From Streptomyces sp. ST2-7A (GTDB lineage: Bacteria; Actinomycetota; Actinomycetes; Streptomycetales; Streptomycetaceae), in the NCBI RefSeq assembly GCF_021390475.1, contig NZ_JAJUWS010000005.1:62001-126000 (forward strand): 64,000 nucleotides of DNA. The letters are read 5' to 3'. The position numbers and the translations under genes are program-made. Below are positions 1 through 9,437 of this stretch, piece by piece. Every line of letters begins with the position of its first letter. Position 1 is the stretch's first letter. The notes beneath the pieces were generated by a model that did no database searches, was not told the DNA's origin, and saw only the letters and a program-made list of their open reading frames with translations.

Positions 1-428
1 GAAAGGTCCTCGGGCGACAGTTCGAGTCCTTCGACAGCCTTCAGGACGGCGTCCCGATCCGCCGGGAAGTGCCCCAACAGGTAGCCCAGGGCCAGGCCGG
101 TCGGAGTCGTCCCCCGCTCCGCCCGCACCAGCTCGAGGTACAGGTCCAGGTGGGAACGGACCGCGGTGACCAGCGGTCCGTCCGTCGAGGGGTACTCGGA
201 CTCGGCGAGCAGACCGAGCAGAATCGCCAGGCGACCCCGGCGCCCCGGTTCGGCACGTCGAAGCCCTTCGATCAGGAGGGGCACGGCCGCGGTGGCTCCT
301 TCAACGGCCCCCCGGGGACTCCACACCGAGGCGGTGAGCGTTCGGAACGCGTCGGGAACCGACCGTGGAGGGCCCTCCAGGTAACGGTTCACCAGGGTGG
401 CGACGGAAGAGGGAGGGGTGGCAATCAT
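1..428 (-). CDS. Partial unrecognised protein (C-terminus beyond left edge)
   Basis: An open frame starts at ATG 428 and runs leftward off the window with no stop, giving about 142 visible codons. A good ribosome binding site (GGAAGGA) lies about 7 nt upstream. Codon third positions are strongly GC, as in neighbouring real genes. The product begins MIATPPSSVATL and is rich in Leu/Ala helices with the motif YLLGHFPADRD, suggesting a soluble helical, possibly HEAT-like, protein. I do not recognise the family. It is transcribed divergently from the epoxide hydrolase gene across a 301-bp gap. The frame and start are well supported; function is unknown. Confidence 0.7.
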   Translation of the reverse strand, partial: MIATPPSSVATLVNRYLEGPPRSVPDAFRTLTASVWSPRGAVEGATAAVPLLIEGLRRAEPGRRGRLAILLGLLAESEYPSTDGPLVTAVRSHLDLYLELVRAERGTTPTGLALGYLLGHFPADRDAVLKAVEGLELSPEDL

Positions 429-729
429 GGGCGCTTCCTTCCAGGACCGGGCGACGCCGACGCCGGCCGTGCGGGAGACCGCTGGAAGAACCTCGGCGGC
501 CGGAACCGGCTCCCGGGGATGCTTCCAGCGGCCCCGACGGAGCCGCATCTTCCGAACTGCGCTGCGGACGAACGGCCCGGAACACCCAGCAAGCAGCGAG
601 ATGCCCCCTCGGGAAGAACGGCCGCACCATACGGCGTGGCGTCGTGAGCCGTGTGTCCGGCGGAGCAGCACGCCGCCGCCGTGTCGGGTACGGCGGCCCA
701 TCCCATCTTCCGATTCCCTGGAGTGACCC
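429..729. other. Divergent intergenic region, probable promoters
   Basis: This 301-bp stretch lies between two divergent genes and must contain both promoters. The open frames crossing it on both strands have low-complexity Arg/Pro/Ser translations and look like chance frames of GC-rich DNA. I could not assign -35/-10 boxes or a convincing operator. Confidence 0.5.
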
Positions 730-1908
730 ATGCGACCGTTCCGAATCGATGTGCCCCAGCACCAGCTGGAGGATCTGAACCGACGGCTGGAGGCGACCAG
801 GTGGCCCGACGAACTGCCGGGAGCGGGGTGGACGCGTGGGGTTCCGTTGAACTACCTGCGCGAACTCGCCGAGTACTGGCGGACCTCGTTCGACTGGCGC
901 GCGGCGGAGGCGCGGTTGAACAGCCATCCCCAGTTCATCACCACCATCGACGGCGCCCCCATTCACTTCCTCCACATCACCTCTCCGGAGCCGGACGCCA
1001 CGCCCCTGCTGGTGACGCACGGTTGGCCGGGTTCGGTGGCGGAGTTCCTGGACGTGATCGGGCCGCTCTCCGATCCGCGGGCGCACGGTGGGGACCCGGC
1101 GGACGCCTTCCACCTCGTGATTCCGTCCCTACCGGGTTACGGCTTCTCCACCCCGCTGCCGGACGCCGGATGGGACACCGCTCGTATCGCCCGCGCCTGG
1201 GCCGAGCTGATGTCCGGTCTGGGGTACGACCGCTATCTGGTGCAGGGCGGTGACGCGGGTGCCGTCATAGCCCTGGAGCTGGGCCGCTCCGCGGCCGAAC
1301 ACGTCATCGGCGCGCATGTGAACATGCTGATGACCTTCCCCTCCGGGGACCCCGCGGAACTGGAGGGGCTCGACGAGGTCGAGCAGGCCCGTCTGGGGCG
1401 ACTGGCCCGCTTCGACGCCGAGCTCTCGGGCTACATGAAGTTGCAGCAGACCCGTCCGCAGACCCTGGCGTACGCGCTGACCGACTCCCCGGTCGGGCAG
1501 CTCGCGTGGATCGTGGAGCGGTTCTTCGACTGGACCGGTGCCCGGGAGCGGCCCGAGGAGGTCGTCGACCGCGACCTGCTGCTGACCATCGTGTCGATGT
1601 ACTGGTTGACGGCGACGGCGGGATCGTCGGCGAACTTCTACTTCGAGGGCGCGGAGGGGGTCAAGGCGGCGGCGGCCGGTGCGGTGCCCCCGCCGGTCCG
1701 CACACCCGTGGGTGTCGCGGTGTTCCCCGAGGACATCTTCGTTCCCCTGCGCCGATTGGCCGACCGCGATCTGTCCACGATCGCGCACTGGACGGAATTC
1801 GAGTCCGGGGGCCACTTCGCCGCCATGGAGCGCCCCGGGGAACTGGTCACGGATATCCGGACCTTCGCGCGGAAGCTGAATTCCGGATCCGCCGCCCGGG
1901 GCGCCTGA
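730..1908 (+). CDS. Epoxide hydrolase, SgcF/NcsF-like
   Basis: A 392-aa alpha/beta-hydrolase epoxide hydrolase of the microsomal type. The N-terminal EHN-like region (about 1-110) leads to the oxyanion motif HGWPG (97-101). The nucleophile motif GGDAG has Asp175, and the catalytic His lies in SGGHFAA near the C-terminus. In C-1027 and neocarzinostatin biosynthesis the homologues SgcF and NcsF open an epoxide on the enediyne core to a vicinal diol, the point to which a side group is attached. Presence here next to a PKSE locus suggests the same role and favours a 9-membered-type core. The start ATG 730 has GGAG 7 nt upstream. Family assignment is strong; substrate is inferred from context. Confidence 0.9.
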   Translation: MRPFRIDVPQHQLEDLNRRLEATRWPDELPGAGWTRGVPLNYLRELAEYWRTSFDWRAAEARLNSHPQFITTIDGAPIHFLHITSPEPDATPLLVTHGWPGSVAEFLDVIGPLSDPRAHGGDPADAFHLVIPSLPGYGFSTPLPDAGWDTARIARAWAELMSGLGYDRYLVQGGDAGAVIALELGRSAAEHVIGAHVNMLMTFPSGDPAELEGLDEVEQARLGRLARFDAELSGYMKLQQTRPQTLAYALTDSPVGQLAWIVERFFDWTGARERPEEVVDRDLLLTIVSMYWLTATAGSSANFYFEGAEGVKAAAAGAVPPPVRTPVGVAVFPEDIFVPLRRLADRDLSTIAHWTEFESGGHFAAMERPGELVTDIRTFARKLNSGSAARGA

Positions 1909-1987
1909 ACATCCCTCGGGCCCACCATCGGAGACCTGCTCGACGAGGGAATTCGACAAGGGAATTCGACGAGAGAAAAGGACACAC

Positions 1988-3388
1988 ATGAGCTCTCCCA
2001 CCGTGATCGACGTCTGGGTCGCCGACCTGACGTTCCCCGGCTACATGGACCGACTCCACCAACTCGGCAGGGCGTTCGAGCAAGCCCACCCCGAGTACCG
2101 CGTGAACATCGAGGGACGTGACTTCCGCGCCCTCTCCCAGCAGATCGCGGCGGCGGCCGACGAGGGTTGTGCGCCCGCCATCGCCGAGTACTACTTCTCG
2201 GTGACCCGGGCCGCCCGTGACTCCCGCACCCGCGACGGCCAACCGTTGTTCGCCTCCGTGGAGCAGGAGATAGCCGGTCGCTCGGAGATCCTGGGGGAGC
2301 CGGTGGTGATCGACGACCTGCTGCCCGCCGTACGGGAGTACTACTCCGAGCAGGGGGACCTGCGATCGATGCCGACCGTGGTGACCACCATGCTCACCTA
2401 CGGCAACCGCGACCTCCTGCGCTCGGCCGGGGTGACCGGGATGCCGCGGACCTGGCAGGAACTGGAGGCGGCCTGTGTCGCGGTGCGCGGCCTGGACGGA
2501 GGCCCCTCCCACGCCGTCACCTGGGCCAACCACGGTTTGTTCTTCCAGCAGGCCCTCGCCGTCCAGGGCGGACTCCTCGCGGATCGGGACAACGGACACG
2601 CCGGCCGTGCCGGTCGCCTGAACCTGGAGTCCGAGGAGATGCTCGCCTGGGTTCGGTGGTGGCGCCGCCTCCACCGTCGGGGGCACTACCTCCACACCGG
2701 GAAGATCCCCGGTTGGGAGGAGAACATCAAGGCGTTCGCCGACCGGAGGGTGGCCCTGCGCGTCACCTCGTCCAACGACATGAACTACATGGCGATGGCG
2801 GCGGAGAACTCCGGGTTCGAGATGACGGTGGGTCGCTTCCCGGCCAGGGACGGTCGTTCCTACGGCGGCAACATCATCGCCGGCACCTCGCTGTGGCTGC
2901 GGAACGGCCTCGACGAGGTCACCCGGGAGGGGGCTCTGGCCTTCCTCCAGTTCGTGAACAATCCGCGCAACGCCGCCGACCGGCACAAGGACAACAGCTT
3001 CGTGCCGGTCACCCGCTCGGCCATCGAACTGCTGGAAAAGGAAGGGTGGTTCGAGCAGCACCCCTACCACCGATTGGCCGGGGAACAACTCGGGTCCCAC
3101 CCGGACGTGGAGGGCGTGCCGCCCTGTCGCGGTGGCATGTTCGGGGACTTCGCGGGTGTGCAGGACGTGATGACCCGTGCCATGAACGACGTCCTGGCGG
3201 ATGACATCGACCCGGCCATGCGTTTCGGCGAGGCCACCCGGGAGGCCCAGGCGTTGCTGGACGCCTACGAACGGGATCGCGTGGAGAACGGGGTGCGCTC
3301 CCCCCAGAGCCTTCGGGTGGAGTACTTCAAGGGTGTCGGGATGTACACCGGAGCCCAGGTGGCGGAGGCCGTCGGGGCCGGCGACTGA
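1988..3388 (+). CDS. Leaderless ABC-type solute-binding-like protein
   Basis: A 466-aa protein resembling extracellular solute-binding proteins of the sugar (UgpB/MalE) type. It has the usual order: an opening beta strand with VWVADL, a TWQELEAACVAV segment, GGNIIAGTSLWLRNG, then a C-terminal helical lobe. Such proteins normally begin with a signal peptide and often a lipobox Cys; this one starts directly at the mature fold (MSSPTVIDVWVADL) with no hydrophobic leader. The start ATG 1988 has AAAGGA upstream, and no in-frame upstream start adds a leader. No permease or ATPase gene adjoins it. It may bind a pathway intermediate or product in the cytoplasm. Family likely; role unknown. Confidence 0.75.
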   Translation: MSSPTVIDVWVADLTFPGYMDRLHQLGRAFEQAHPEYRVNIEGRDFRALSQQIAAAADEGCAPAIAEYYFSVTRAARDSRTRDGQPLFASVEQEIAGRSEILGEPVVIDDLLPAVREYYSEQGDLRSMPTVVTTMLTYGNRDLLRSAGVTGMPRTWQELEAACVAVRGLDGGPSHAVTWANHGLFFQQALAVQGGLLADRDNGHAGRAGRLNLESEEMLAWVRWWRRLHRRGHYLHTGKIPGWEENIKAFADRRVALRVTSSNDMNYMAMAAENSGFEMTVGRFPARDGRSYGGNIIAGTSLWLRNGLDEVTREGALAFLQFVNNPRNAADRHKDNSFVPVTRSAIELLEKEGWFEQHPYHRLAGEQLGSHPDVEGVPPCRGGMFGDFAGVQDVMTRAMNDVLADDIDPAMRFGEATREAQALLDAYERDRVENGVRSPQSLRVEYFKGVGMYTGAQVAEAVGAGD

Positions 3389-3403
3389 GCCCTCGCCGAC
3401 ACC

Positions 3404-3440
3404 GGAGGGGCGGACGGCCGATACGGCCCTCCGCCCCTCC
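3404..3440. terminator. Bidirectional hairpin between convergent genes
   Basis: Arms GGAGGGGCGGA (3404-3414) and TCCGCCCCTCC (3430-3440) pair perfectly. Inside them GGCCG-ATA-CGGCC continues the stem after one C/C mismatch. It lies between the stop of the solute-binding gene (+) and the stop of the 69-aa gene (-), so it probably terminates both operons. Confidence 0.75.
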
Positions 3441-3460
3441 GTGTGATCCGCGGGTGGGAC

Positions 3461-3670
3461 TCAGGGCGCGGGCGACCCCGGTCTGCGGTAGAAATCGCAC
3501 TCGATGCCCTGCCCGTCGAGTGCGATGCGCAACTCGGCCTCCGCGGCCAGGACGGCCGCCCGGACCGCCGGAACCTCGCAGTGGTCCATGATCCGAAGCA
3601 GGGTTCGGTGGGCGGTCAGCAGGTCTCGTTCCTGCTCAGGGGTGAGCAGGCCGATGGGCTCGTTCGTCAT
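3461..3670 (-). CDS. Small 69-aa protein, unknown
   Basis: A short frame of 69 aa (MTNEPIGLLTPEQERDLL...) overlaps the 3' end of the upstream ligase gene by 35 nt in a different frame, as in tight operons. It is charged and mostly helical, with a distinctive C-terminal segment IECDFYRRPGS. It is the last gene of the benzoxazolinate-type operon and is followed by a hairpin terminator. Enediyne clusters carry small conserved proteins of unknown role, and this could be one. No domain is recognised; it could be an accessory factor for the ligase. Codon bias supports a real gene. Confidence 0.6.
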   Translation of the reverse strand: MTNEPIGLLTPEQERDLLTAHRTLLRIMDHCEVPAVRAAVLAAEAELRIALDGQGIECDFYRRPGSPAP

Positions 3671-4949
3671 GGAGTCGGGTCGCCTTCCACTCGGTCCTGG
3701 GCAGGCTGCCGGGAACGGCGAGCTCCACCTCCGGACGTATGCCTATCTCCCGTTTGAAGCGTTCCACCAGGTGCCCGCGCAGAGTCCGGCCGCTCTCCCC
3801 GCCCGGGTCGCCCGCGTCGATCCGCAGATGGACGGTGTCCAATCCCCGGATGGTGCGGATGGACGCCTGGAACTCGTTGATGCCCGGAAGGGACCGGACC
3901 ACGTCCTCGATCATCACCGGGGTGACCGAGACGCCTCGGACCTTGCACATGTCATCCACCCGTCGGAGGATGCCGCCGTCGTAGAAGTCCCAGGTCCGCC
4001 CGCAGCCGCACACACTGTGGGGGAGCTTGACGACCACGTCCTCGGTCCAGTGCCGAAACAGCTGGACGCCTTCCCGCGACAGTCCGCTGGTCACCCGGAC
4101 GCCCTCCTCGCCGTAGGGGACGGGCAGTCCCGTGTCGGGGGAGAGGACCTCGTCGTAGCAGGACGGTTCGATGATGTGGCAGGCGTTGCGCCGGTGCGGG
4201 CACTCGAACATGAAGACCCCGCCGTACTCGGTGGTGCCGGCGGCGTTGAACACCCGCGCGCCGAAGGCACGCTCGATGGTGGTGGTGGTGAGGTCGGAGC
4301 GGGGCTCGGCCCCGGCCAGAATGACCCGGACGTTGGCCTCCCGGGCGAGATCCACCCCCATCTCCCGGGCCACCTCGATCAGCCGCAGCGCGTAACTGGG
4401 AGTGAGGCCCAGGACCTCGATCCGGTGTTCGAGGAGCAGGTCGATCCGGCTCGTGGAGTCCAATCCGGCGGAGGGGAAGACGGTGCACCCCATGCGCTCC
4501 AGCGCGTAGTGCATCCCCCAGAAGCCCGCGAACAGCCCGTAACCGAAGCACACCATGCCCCGTTGCCCGGATCGCACGCCGTTGGCGTAGAGGGCGGTAC
4601 AGAAGGTGTCGGTGCTCCAGACCCAGTCGCGTGCGGTGTCGATGGACCGGATGGGGGGGTTCCCGCTGGTACCACTCGTCTGGTGGTGGCGTATCCCCTC
4701 GGCGGGATCGATCGACGGCCAGGTCCCGTACGGTGGGGACTGGGCCTGTGCGCCCAGCAGATCCCTCTTGTGCAGCAACGGCACGCGCGCGGTGAAATCC
4801 TCCGGCGACTCGAGCCCTTCGGGGATGCGCCCGGCCCAGAAGGGGGAGTGCCGCCGGGCGTGCTCGGCGGCCCGGCGCAGGCGTTGCCACTGCCATGCCT
4901 CCAATCGGTCGCGGGGCATGGTCTCCGCCTTGGTGTTCCAGTAGCCCAT
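3636..4949 (-). CDS. PaaK-like acyl-AMP/CoA ligase 1
   Basis: A 437-aa AMP-forming ligase of the phenylacetate-CoA ligase type. Visible motifs are HHQTSGTSGNPP (P-loop-like), AAGTTEYGG (aryl-acid recognition loop) and RVDDMCKVRGVSVTP (hinge before the small C-terminal domain). A Cys/His-rich stretch with CGCGRTW resembles the zinc knuckle seen in some PaaK relatives. The start ATG 4949 has GGAGG 4 nt upstream, and the length is normal for the family. In benzoxazolinate pathways an acyl-AMP ligase closes the oxazine ring and a CoA ligase (SgcD5 in C-1027) activates the finished acid; this enzyme or its paralogue at 7,187 could do either. Family sure, step inferred. Confidence 0.85.
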   Translation of the reverse strand: MGYWNTKAETMPRDRLEAWQWQRLRRAAEHARRHSPFWAGRIPEGLESPEDFTARVPLLHKRDLLGAQAQSPPYGTWPSIDPAEGIRHHQTSGTSGNPPIRSIDTARDWVWSTDTFCTALYANGVRSGQRGMVCFGYGLFAGFWGMHYALERMGCTVFPSAGLDSTSRIDLLLEHRIEVLGLTPSYALRLIEVAREMGVDLAREANVRVILAGAEPRSDLTTTTIERAFGARVFNAAGTTEYGGVFMFECPHRRNACHIIEPSCYDEVLSPDTGLPVPYGEEGVRVTSGLSREGVQLFRHWTEDVVVKLPHSVCGCGRTWDFYDGGILRRVDDMCKVRGVSVTPVMIEDVVRSLPGINEFQASIRTIRGLDTVHLRIDAGDPGGESGRTLRGHLVERFKREIGIRPEVELAVPGSLPRTEWKATRLHDERAHRPAHP

Positions 4950-5038
4950 GGTGCCTCCACTGTGATGCCCGGCCGGACGGGTGCCCGACCGGGACGGGGC
5001 GGTGGCTCCCCGGCGGACCGGGGCGCCGCCGTGTAACC

Positions 5039-5698
5039 TCAGGCCGCCCGGGCGGCCTCGGGCCGGCCGGGCGGCCTCGTCGATCCGGCGCGGTCGACCA
5101 GCGAACGCACGAAGTTCGCGATGATCGTCATGCCGTGGTCGGTCCGGAAGCTCTCGGGGTGGAACTGCACCGATTCGATGGGAAGGGAGCGGTGTCTCAG
5201 CCCCATGACGTATCCGTCGTCGTCGGAGCGGGAGGTCACCTCCAGGAAGGGAGGCACAGTGGACTCGGGGACGATCAGGGAGTGGTACCGGGTGGCGGTG
5301 AAACCGTTCGGCAGATCGGCGAGCAGGCCCTGCCCGTCGTGGAGTATGCGGCTGGTCTTGCCGTGCATGGTGTTCCGCGCGGGGATCACACTCGCCCCGT
5401 AGGCACGGGCGAGTGCCTGATGTCCCAGACACACGCCGAACATCGGCACCCGCCCGGCGAACGCCCGGACGAGCTCCACATGACCCGACTCGTCCGGATG
5501 GCCCGGGCCGGGGCCCAGGAGGATGCCGTCGGGGAGGTCACGCGAGATCTCTTCCCGGTCCACCCGGTTGGAGCGGACCATCCGCGGCACGGCGCCCGCG
5601 GTGAGCAGGTACTGCCGCAGGATGTCCACGAAGCTGTCGAAGGCGTCCACCACGAGAACCCGGGGACGCCCGGCGGCGGAGGTGCGCAGTCGATTCAC
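5039..5698 (-). CDS. Glutamine amidotransferase (TrpG-like, SgcD1-like)
   Basis: A 219-aa class-I glutamine amidotransferase, the ammonia-supplying partner of the chorismate enzyme encoded just upstream. The nucleophile Cys90 is in GVCLGHQ, the oxyanion segment is GPGPGHP (62-68), and the C-terminal His/Glu pair is in VQFHPES. The GTG start overlaps the stop of the synthase gene (GTGA), indicating translational coupling and a 1:1 complex. It releases NH3 from glutamine for amination of chorismate. A split synthase/amidotransferase pair matches SgcD/SgcD1 of C-1027. Primary tryptophan TrpG cannot be excluded by sequence alone, but the operon context argues for the enediyne side chain. Confidence 0.9.
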   Translation of the reverse strand: MNRLRTSAAGRPRVLVVDAFDSFVDILRQYLLTAGAVPRMVRSNRVDREEISRDLPDGILLGPGPGHPDESGHVELVRAFAGRVPMFGVCLGHQALARAYGASVIPARNTMHGKTSRILHDGQGLLADLPNGFTATRYHSLIVPESTVPPFLEVTSRSDDDGYVMGLRHRSLPIESVQFHPESFRTDHGMTIIANFVRSLVDRAGSTRPPGRPEAARAA

Positions 5699-7176
5699 AA
5701 CAACTCCTTTCCGGTGACGGCCCAGTGGACGGCACTCAGCTTGGCGAGCGTCTCACGCCATTCGTGCGCCGGATCGGAGTCGGCTACCACACCCGCCGAC
5801 GCCCGCGCGCGGAAGACACCGTCGCGATGGAAGAGGGTGCGGATGCACAGCGCGAGGTTGGTGTATCCCCCGATGTCGATCAGCCCCAGCGCGCCGGCGT
5901 ACATGCCCCGACGGGTCCGTTCGATGGACTCGATGACCTCCATGGCCCGGATCCTGGGGGCGCCGGTCATGGTTCCGGCCGGAAACGTCGCGGCGACGGT
6001 GTCGAAGCTGTCCTTGCCGGCCTCGGCCCGTCCGGCCACGGTGGAGACGAGGTGCAGGACGTGCGAGTACCGCTCCACGGTCAGTTGGTCGGGCACACTC
6101 AGCGTGCGCTCCTCGCAGATCCGGCCGATGTCGTTGCGGCACAGGTCCACCAGCATGGTGTGCTCGGCCACCTCCTTGGGGTCCGCACGCAGGCGCAGCG
6201 CGGCGGCCGAGGCGTCTCCCTCCCGGTGCGGCAGGGTGCCCGCGATCGGGCGCATCGTCACCAGGCCGTCCTCGATGCGGACGAACAGTTCCGGGCTGGC
6301 GCCGATCAGACGCTGCCCGGAGATGCTCGCCAGGTACATGTAGGGGGAGGCGTTCCGTTCCTGTAGCCGGAGGTACACATCCACCGGATCGGCCGTCGAA
6401 CGCATCGTCAGTTGGTGCCCGATCTGGACCTGGTAGATATCCCCGACGGCGATGTGCTCCAGACAACGACGGACCTGGCGGCCGAACATCTCCTCCGTGA
6501 GGTCGTCGCTCACCTCGGCGGGGGGCACCTCGGAGGGTGTCCGGCCGGAGTGGGTGCGGTGCGCCCCCTCGATCAGCCGGGCGATCTCCTCCGTGTCCGG
6601 TGATTCCCACCCCTCCGAGTCGTGCAGCAGTAGTTCGGCTGTCCCGTTGTGCTGGTCCACCGTGACACACCCCCGGTGTACCACCAGTTGGACATCCGGC
6701 AGGTCCGGGTCCTCTTCGATGTGGTAGGGCAGTTCCTCGATGTAGCGCACGGTGTCGTAACCGAAAGCCGCGAGAAAGCCGAAACGGTAGCGACCGGCCG
6801 AACCCGCCGCGTCGAACATGGTGCGCACGGCCCGCAGCACGTTCCACAGGTCGGTCGGCGCGCGCAGCCGGGGTGGTCCCCCGTCCGGACGCACCAGCAG
6901 CGGCTCCAACCGCGCCGCCGCCCGCTCCCTGAGCACGGGTGTGCCGCCGATCCTCACCACGCCACGGGTGACCGAGAGGGAGAAAACCACTCCGAACCCG
7001 ATGAATTGGTAGCGGCGGTCGCGGTCGTTGCCGTGGGAGGACTGCAGCAGGTACACCTCGTCGGTGCCGAACCGTTCCGTGAGCGCCCGGTAGAGGGGCA
7101 CCATGTCGGGCGGCGTCAGGGTGCGGGTCCTGGTGGTCACCCGGATGCGGGTCGACGTGCCCGTTGACTTCGTCAC
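5695..7176 (-). CDS. ADIC/anthranilate synthase component I (SgcD-like)
   Basis: A 493-aa chorismate-using enzyme of the TrpE/PhzE/MenF family. The C-terminal chorismate-binding domain shows GDIYQVQIGHQL, RPIAGTLPHR, PAGTMTGAPRIRAMEVIE and the ending HEWRETLAKLSAV. I start it at GTG 7176, 10 nt after the preceding ligase stop with a G-rich ribosome site; longer upstream in-frame sequence is Arg/Pro-rich and looks non-coding. Because an Fe-S flavoprotein like ADIC dehydrogenase is in the same operon, the likely product is 2-amino-2-deoxyisochorismate rather than anthranilate, as for SgcD. Discriminating residues would need alignment, so an anthranilate synthase remains possible. Confidence 0.85.
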   Translation of the reverse strand: MTKSTGTSTRIRVTTRTRTLTPPDMVPLYRALTERFGTDEVYLLQSSHGNDRDRRYQFIGFGVVFSLSVTRGVVRIGGTPVLRERAAARLEPLLVRPDGGPPRLRAPTDLWNVLRAVRTMFDAAGSAGRYRFGFLAAFGYDTVRYIEELPYHIEEDPDLPDVQLVVHRGCVTVDQHNGTAELLLHDSEGWESPDTEEIARLIEGAHRTHSGRTPSEVPPAEVSDDLTEEMFGRQVRRCLEHIAVGDIYQVQIGHQLTMRSTADPVDVYLRLQERNASPYMYLASISGQRLIGASPELFVRIEDGLVTMRPIAGTLPHREGDASAAALRLRADPKEVAEHTMLVDLCRNDIGRICEERTLSVPDQLTVERYSHVLHLVSTVAGRAEAGKDSFDTVAATFPAGTMTGAPRIRAMEVIESIERTRRGMYAGALGLIDIGGYTNLALCIRTLFHRDGVFRARASAGVVADSDPAHEWRETLAKLSAVHWAVTGKELL

Positions 7177-7186
7177 GTCCCGCCCC

Positions 7187-8590
7187 CTATACCACTGCCG
7201 TGTGACGCCGTGCGGCCTCGCGGGCCGCACGAGTGGCCTCGTCCGTGCCGTTGCGTGTGTCCAGTACCCGGGCGGCCTTCCAACTGACGTAGGAACCGGT
7301 GTGGGTGATGGGGTCGATCTCCTCCTCCAGCACCACCTCGGTACGAGTTCCCGTGAGCGTGGCCAGTCGCGTGGCGGCTTTCTCGGCGACATCCCGGGGC
7401 GCACCCGGAACCAACCGCATCCGCGCGGTCACCACGTCCTCGCCCCGATCGGAGGTGATGACCACCTGATAGCCCAGACATCCCCGTACATCCCCGAGGA
7501 TCGCTCGTTCCAGTTCGGCGGGCCACAGCAGCGAGTCACCCACCCGGACGCGGTCCGCGGACCGGCCGACGACCTCCACCACCGGCCCCGGCAGCGGTGA
7601 CGAGGGGGGAGCCGGTTCCAGCCGCACGATGTCACCGGTGCGGTAACGGATCAACGGTTTGCTGCCGGGGACCAACATCGTCAGTACCAGCTCACCCGGT
7701 TCACCGTCGGCCACGGGCTCGCCACTGTCCGGATCGATCACTTCCGGCAGATAGTTGGGGGCCGACAGGTGGAGCGTGCCGGCCTCGGAACCGGTGGCGA
7801 TGCACAGTGCCTCCTGGGAGCCGTAGAGGGCCGGACGCACCACTGCCCGGGGCCATACGGTGGAGACGTTCGCCGCGAACTGGGGGGTGCAGATCTCACC
7901 CAGGACGAGAAAGAGCCGGATGGGCAGGGACGACAGGTCGTAGCCGTGACTCAGCGCCGCCGCGGCCAGGCTCAGACAGAGGGCGGGCGCGCAGACGATG
8001 ACCTCGATGCCGAGTTCCTCGATCAACCGGAGAGCCTTGCGGAAACCCACCCGGGGCGACTCGGGCCAGATCTTCGCGTGACACAACCCCAGGGAGGCGG
8101 CGACATCGGTGAAGACGTCCCCGAACGCGTAGAGCTCCGACGGTCCCATCAGCCCGACGACCGGGGACCTGTCCCCGAAGTGCACTCCGATCAGGTGTCG
8201 CCAGCTCTCCTCCACGGCGAGATTGGAGGTGGCGATGTCCAGGGCGCCCCGCGGACACGGCGTGGCGGGCCCGGTGGTGCCGTTGGTCTCGTAGTAGATC
8301 AGAGCCTCCGACAGCGGGCCGCTCACCACGTCGTACATCTCGCGGCGGAGGTCGTCCTTGGTGGTGAAGGGCAACGCCGCGAGCGTTCCCGGGGTCACCG
8401 CCGTCACGTCGAGACCCGCCAGCCGACGACGGTAGAAGGGGGAACGGTCGCGCACGTGGATGAGCACCTCGGTGAGCCGTTCGGCCCTCCAGCCCTCCAA
8501 CTCGTCCCCGGTCAACGAACCGTCGTAGTGGGCACGGGTGATTCGCCGATGGGCGGCCGGGAAACCCTCGGATTCCCTCGTGCCGCTCAT
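7187..8590 (-). CDS. PaaK-like acyl-AMP/CoA ligase 2
   Basis: A 467-aa AMP-forming ligase of the phenylacetate-CoA ligase type, clearly diverged from the 3,636 ligase. Motifs are [13 protein letters not shown] (P-loop), LYGSQEAL (aryl-acid loop) and [11 protein letters not shown] ahead of the small C-terminal lid. The start ATG overlaps the stop of the flavoprotein gene (ATGA). Its position between the Fe-S flavoprotein and the ADIC-synthase gene makes it a good candidate for the acyl-AMP ligase that cyclises 3-enolpyruvoylanthranilate to the benzoxazine, a role known for ligases in benzoxazolinate clusters. The alternative is CoA activation of the final acid. A ~30-residue tail rich in Arg/Ala follows the lid. 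Confidence 0.82.
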   Translation of the reverse strand: MSGTRESEGFPAAHRRITRAHYDGSLTGDELEGWRAERLTEVLIHVRDRSPFYRRRLAGLDVTAVTPGTLAALPFTTKDDLRREMYDVVSGPLSEALIYYETNGTTGPATPCPRGALDIATSNLAVEESWRHLIGVHFGDRSPVVGLMGPSELYAFGDVFTDVAASLGLCHAKIWPESPRVGFRKALRLIEELGIEVIVCAPALCLSLAAAALSHGYDLSSLPIRLFLVLGEICTPQFAANVSTVWPRAVVRPALYGSQEALCIATGSEAGTLHLSAPNYLPEVIDPDSGEPVADGEPGELVLTMLVPGSKPLIRYRTGDIVRLEPAPPSSPLPGPVVEVVGRSADRVRVGDSLLWPAELERAILGDVRGCLGYQVVITSDRGEDVVTARMRLVPGAPRDVAEKAATRLATLTGTRTEVVLEEEIDPITHTGSYVSWKAARVLDTRNGTDEATRAAREAARRHTAVV

Positions 8591-9276
8591 GCGGAGGCCG
8601 TTTTCGGTACGGTGGGATCGTAGGCGTTGGCCTCCAGCCCGACACGCTCGTTCACCTCGTGCGGAGCGAGCAGGGCGTCACGCCCGGTCAGGCGACGGTA
8701 CTCGCTCAGCAGTTCCGCCATGTCGATCATGCGGTTGATCATGCGCGAGACGTTGGTCAGCCCCTCGGTGTCCTTCAGCGCGTCACCGCGATGGAGCGCG
8801 TGGACGGTCGCGGGGAATCCACTGCCCACCACGATCATGCGGTTGAGCATGGCGTTGACCGTCAGCTGTGCCCACACCTCGCCCGCGCTGTACCGCCGTG
8901 CCACCGCGATGATCCCCGCCACCTTGTTGCTCAGCGGCCGATCGAACCTCAGGTACCCCACGCCGGCACGTTCGATGAACGTCTGCATCAGGCTGGCCGT
9001 GCCGAACCCGTGAACCGGCGCGGCGAAGACGATCGCGTCGGCCTCCGTCATCCGCCGCACGACACCGGGAATGTCATCCTCCAGAGAGCACGGCACCGGC
9101 CGCACGTTGCAGTCACCACACGGGCCGCATCGCTCCATCCGGATGTTGCGCAGGTCCACCGTGTCGAAGTGAGCACCGCGCTGCTCGGCCGTGTCCGCCG
9201 CGTGTCGCAGGACATCGGACGTGTTGCCGGTCCGTTCCGACCCGTTGATCGCGAGGATTTTCAGCGGTTCTGTCAC
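8587..9276 (-). CDS. Iron-sulfur flavoprotein, ADIC dehydrogenase (SgcG-like)
   Basis: A 229-aa flavodoxin-fold NADPH-dependent FMN reductase. The FMN phosphate loop is [13 protein letters not shown] (7-19). Cys50, Cys53, Cys56 and Cys63 form C-x2-C-x2-C-x6-C, the compact motif of [4Fe-4S] iron-sulfur flavoproteins. SgcG of C-1027 is such an enzyme and oxidises ADIC to 3-enolpyruvoylanthranilate, the committed benzoxazolinate precursor. I chose GTG 9276 because AAGGAG lies 7 nt upstream and the flavodoxin fold begins there; a longer frame to 9345 adds only an Arg/Pro-rich leader. Fold and cluster motif are plain; the exact reaction follows from the neighbouring chorismate genes. Confidence 0.88.
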   Translation of the reverse strand: MTEPLKILAINGSERTGNTSDVLRHAADTAEQRGAHFDTVDLRNIRMERCGPCGDCNVRPVPCSLEDDIPGVVRRMTEADAIVFAAPVHGFGTASLMQTFIERAGVGYLRFDRPLSNKVAGIIAVARRYSAGEVWAQLTVNAMLNRMIVVGSGFPATVHALHRGDALKDTEGLTNVSRMINRMIDMAELLSEYRRLTGRDALLAPHEVNERVGLEANAYDPTVPKTASA

Positions 9277-9437
9277 AGGGAAACTCCTTAGCGGAAAGGC
9301 GAGAGACCGACGGGAAGGCCGGGTGTCCGGGACGGGGGATGACACGGTCGGGGCCAGAGTCCGCCGATATCATCGTGTCGGCCCGTCGCGCCCCGCATCT
9401 CCTCGCGTGCTCAGGGGAGGCCCGGCGCGGCAGCGGG

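Noticed and set aside
884-900. GTTCGACTGG resembling a StrR half-site
   Set aside because: It is inside the epoxide hydrolase coding sequence and has no symmetric second half.
1945-1980. Repeated GAATTCGACRAG upstream of the solute-binding gene
   Set aside because: Only two partial copies; it resembles half of a StrR-type site but lacks a clear inverted partner.
3504-5036. A 510-codon open frame on the plus strand
   Set aside because: Antisense to the first PaaK-like ligase, whose motifs are clear in the other strand.
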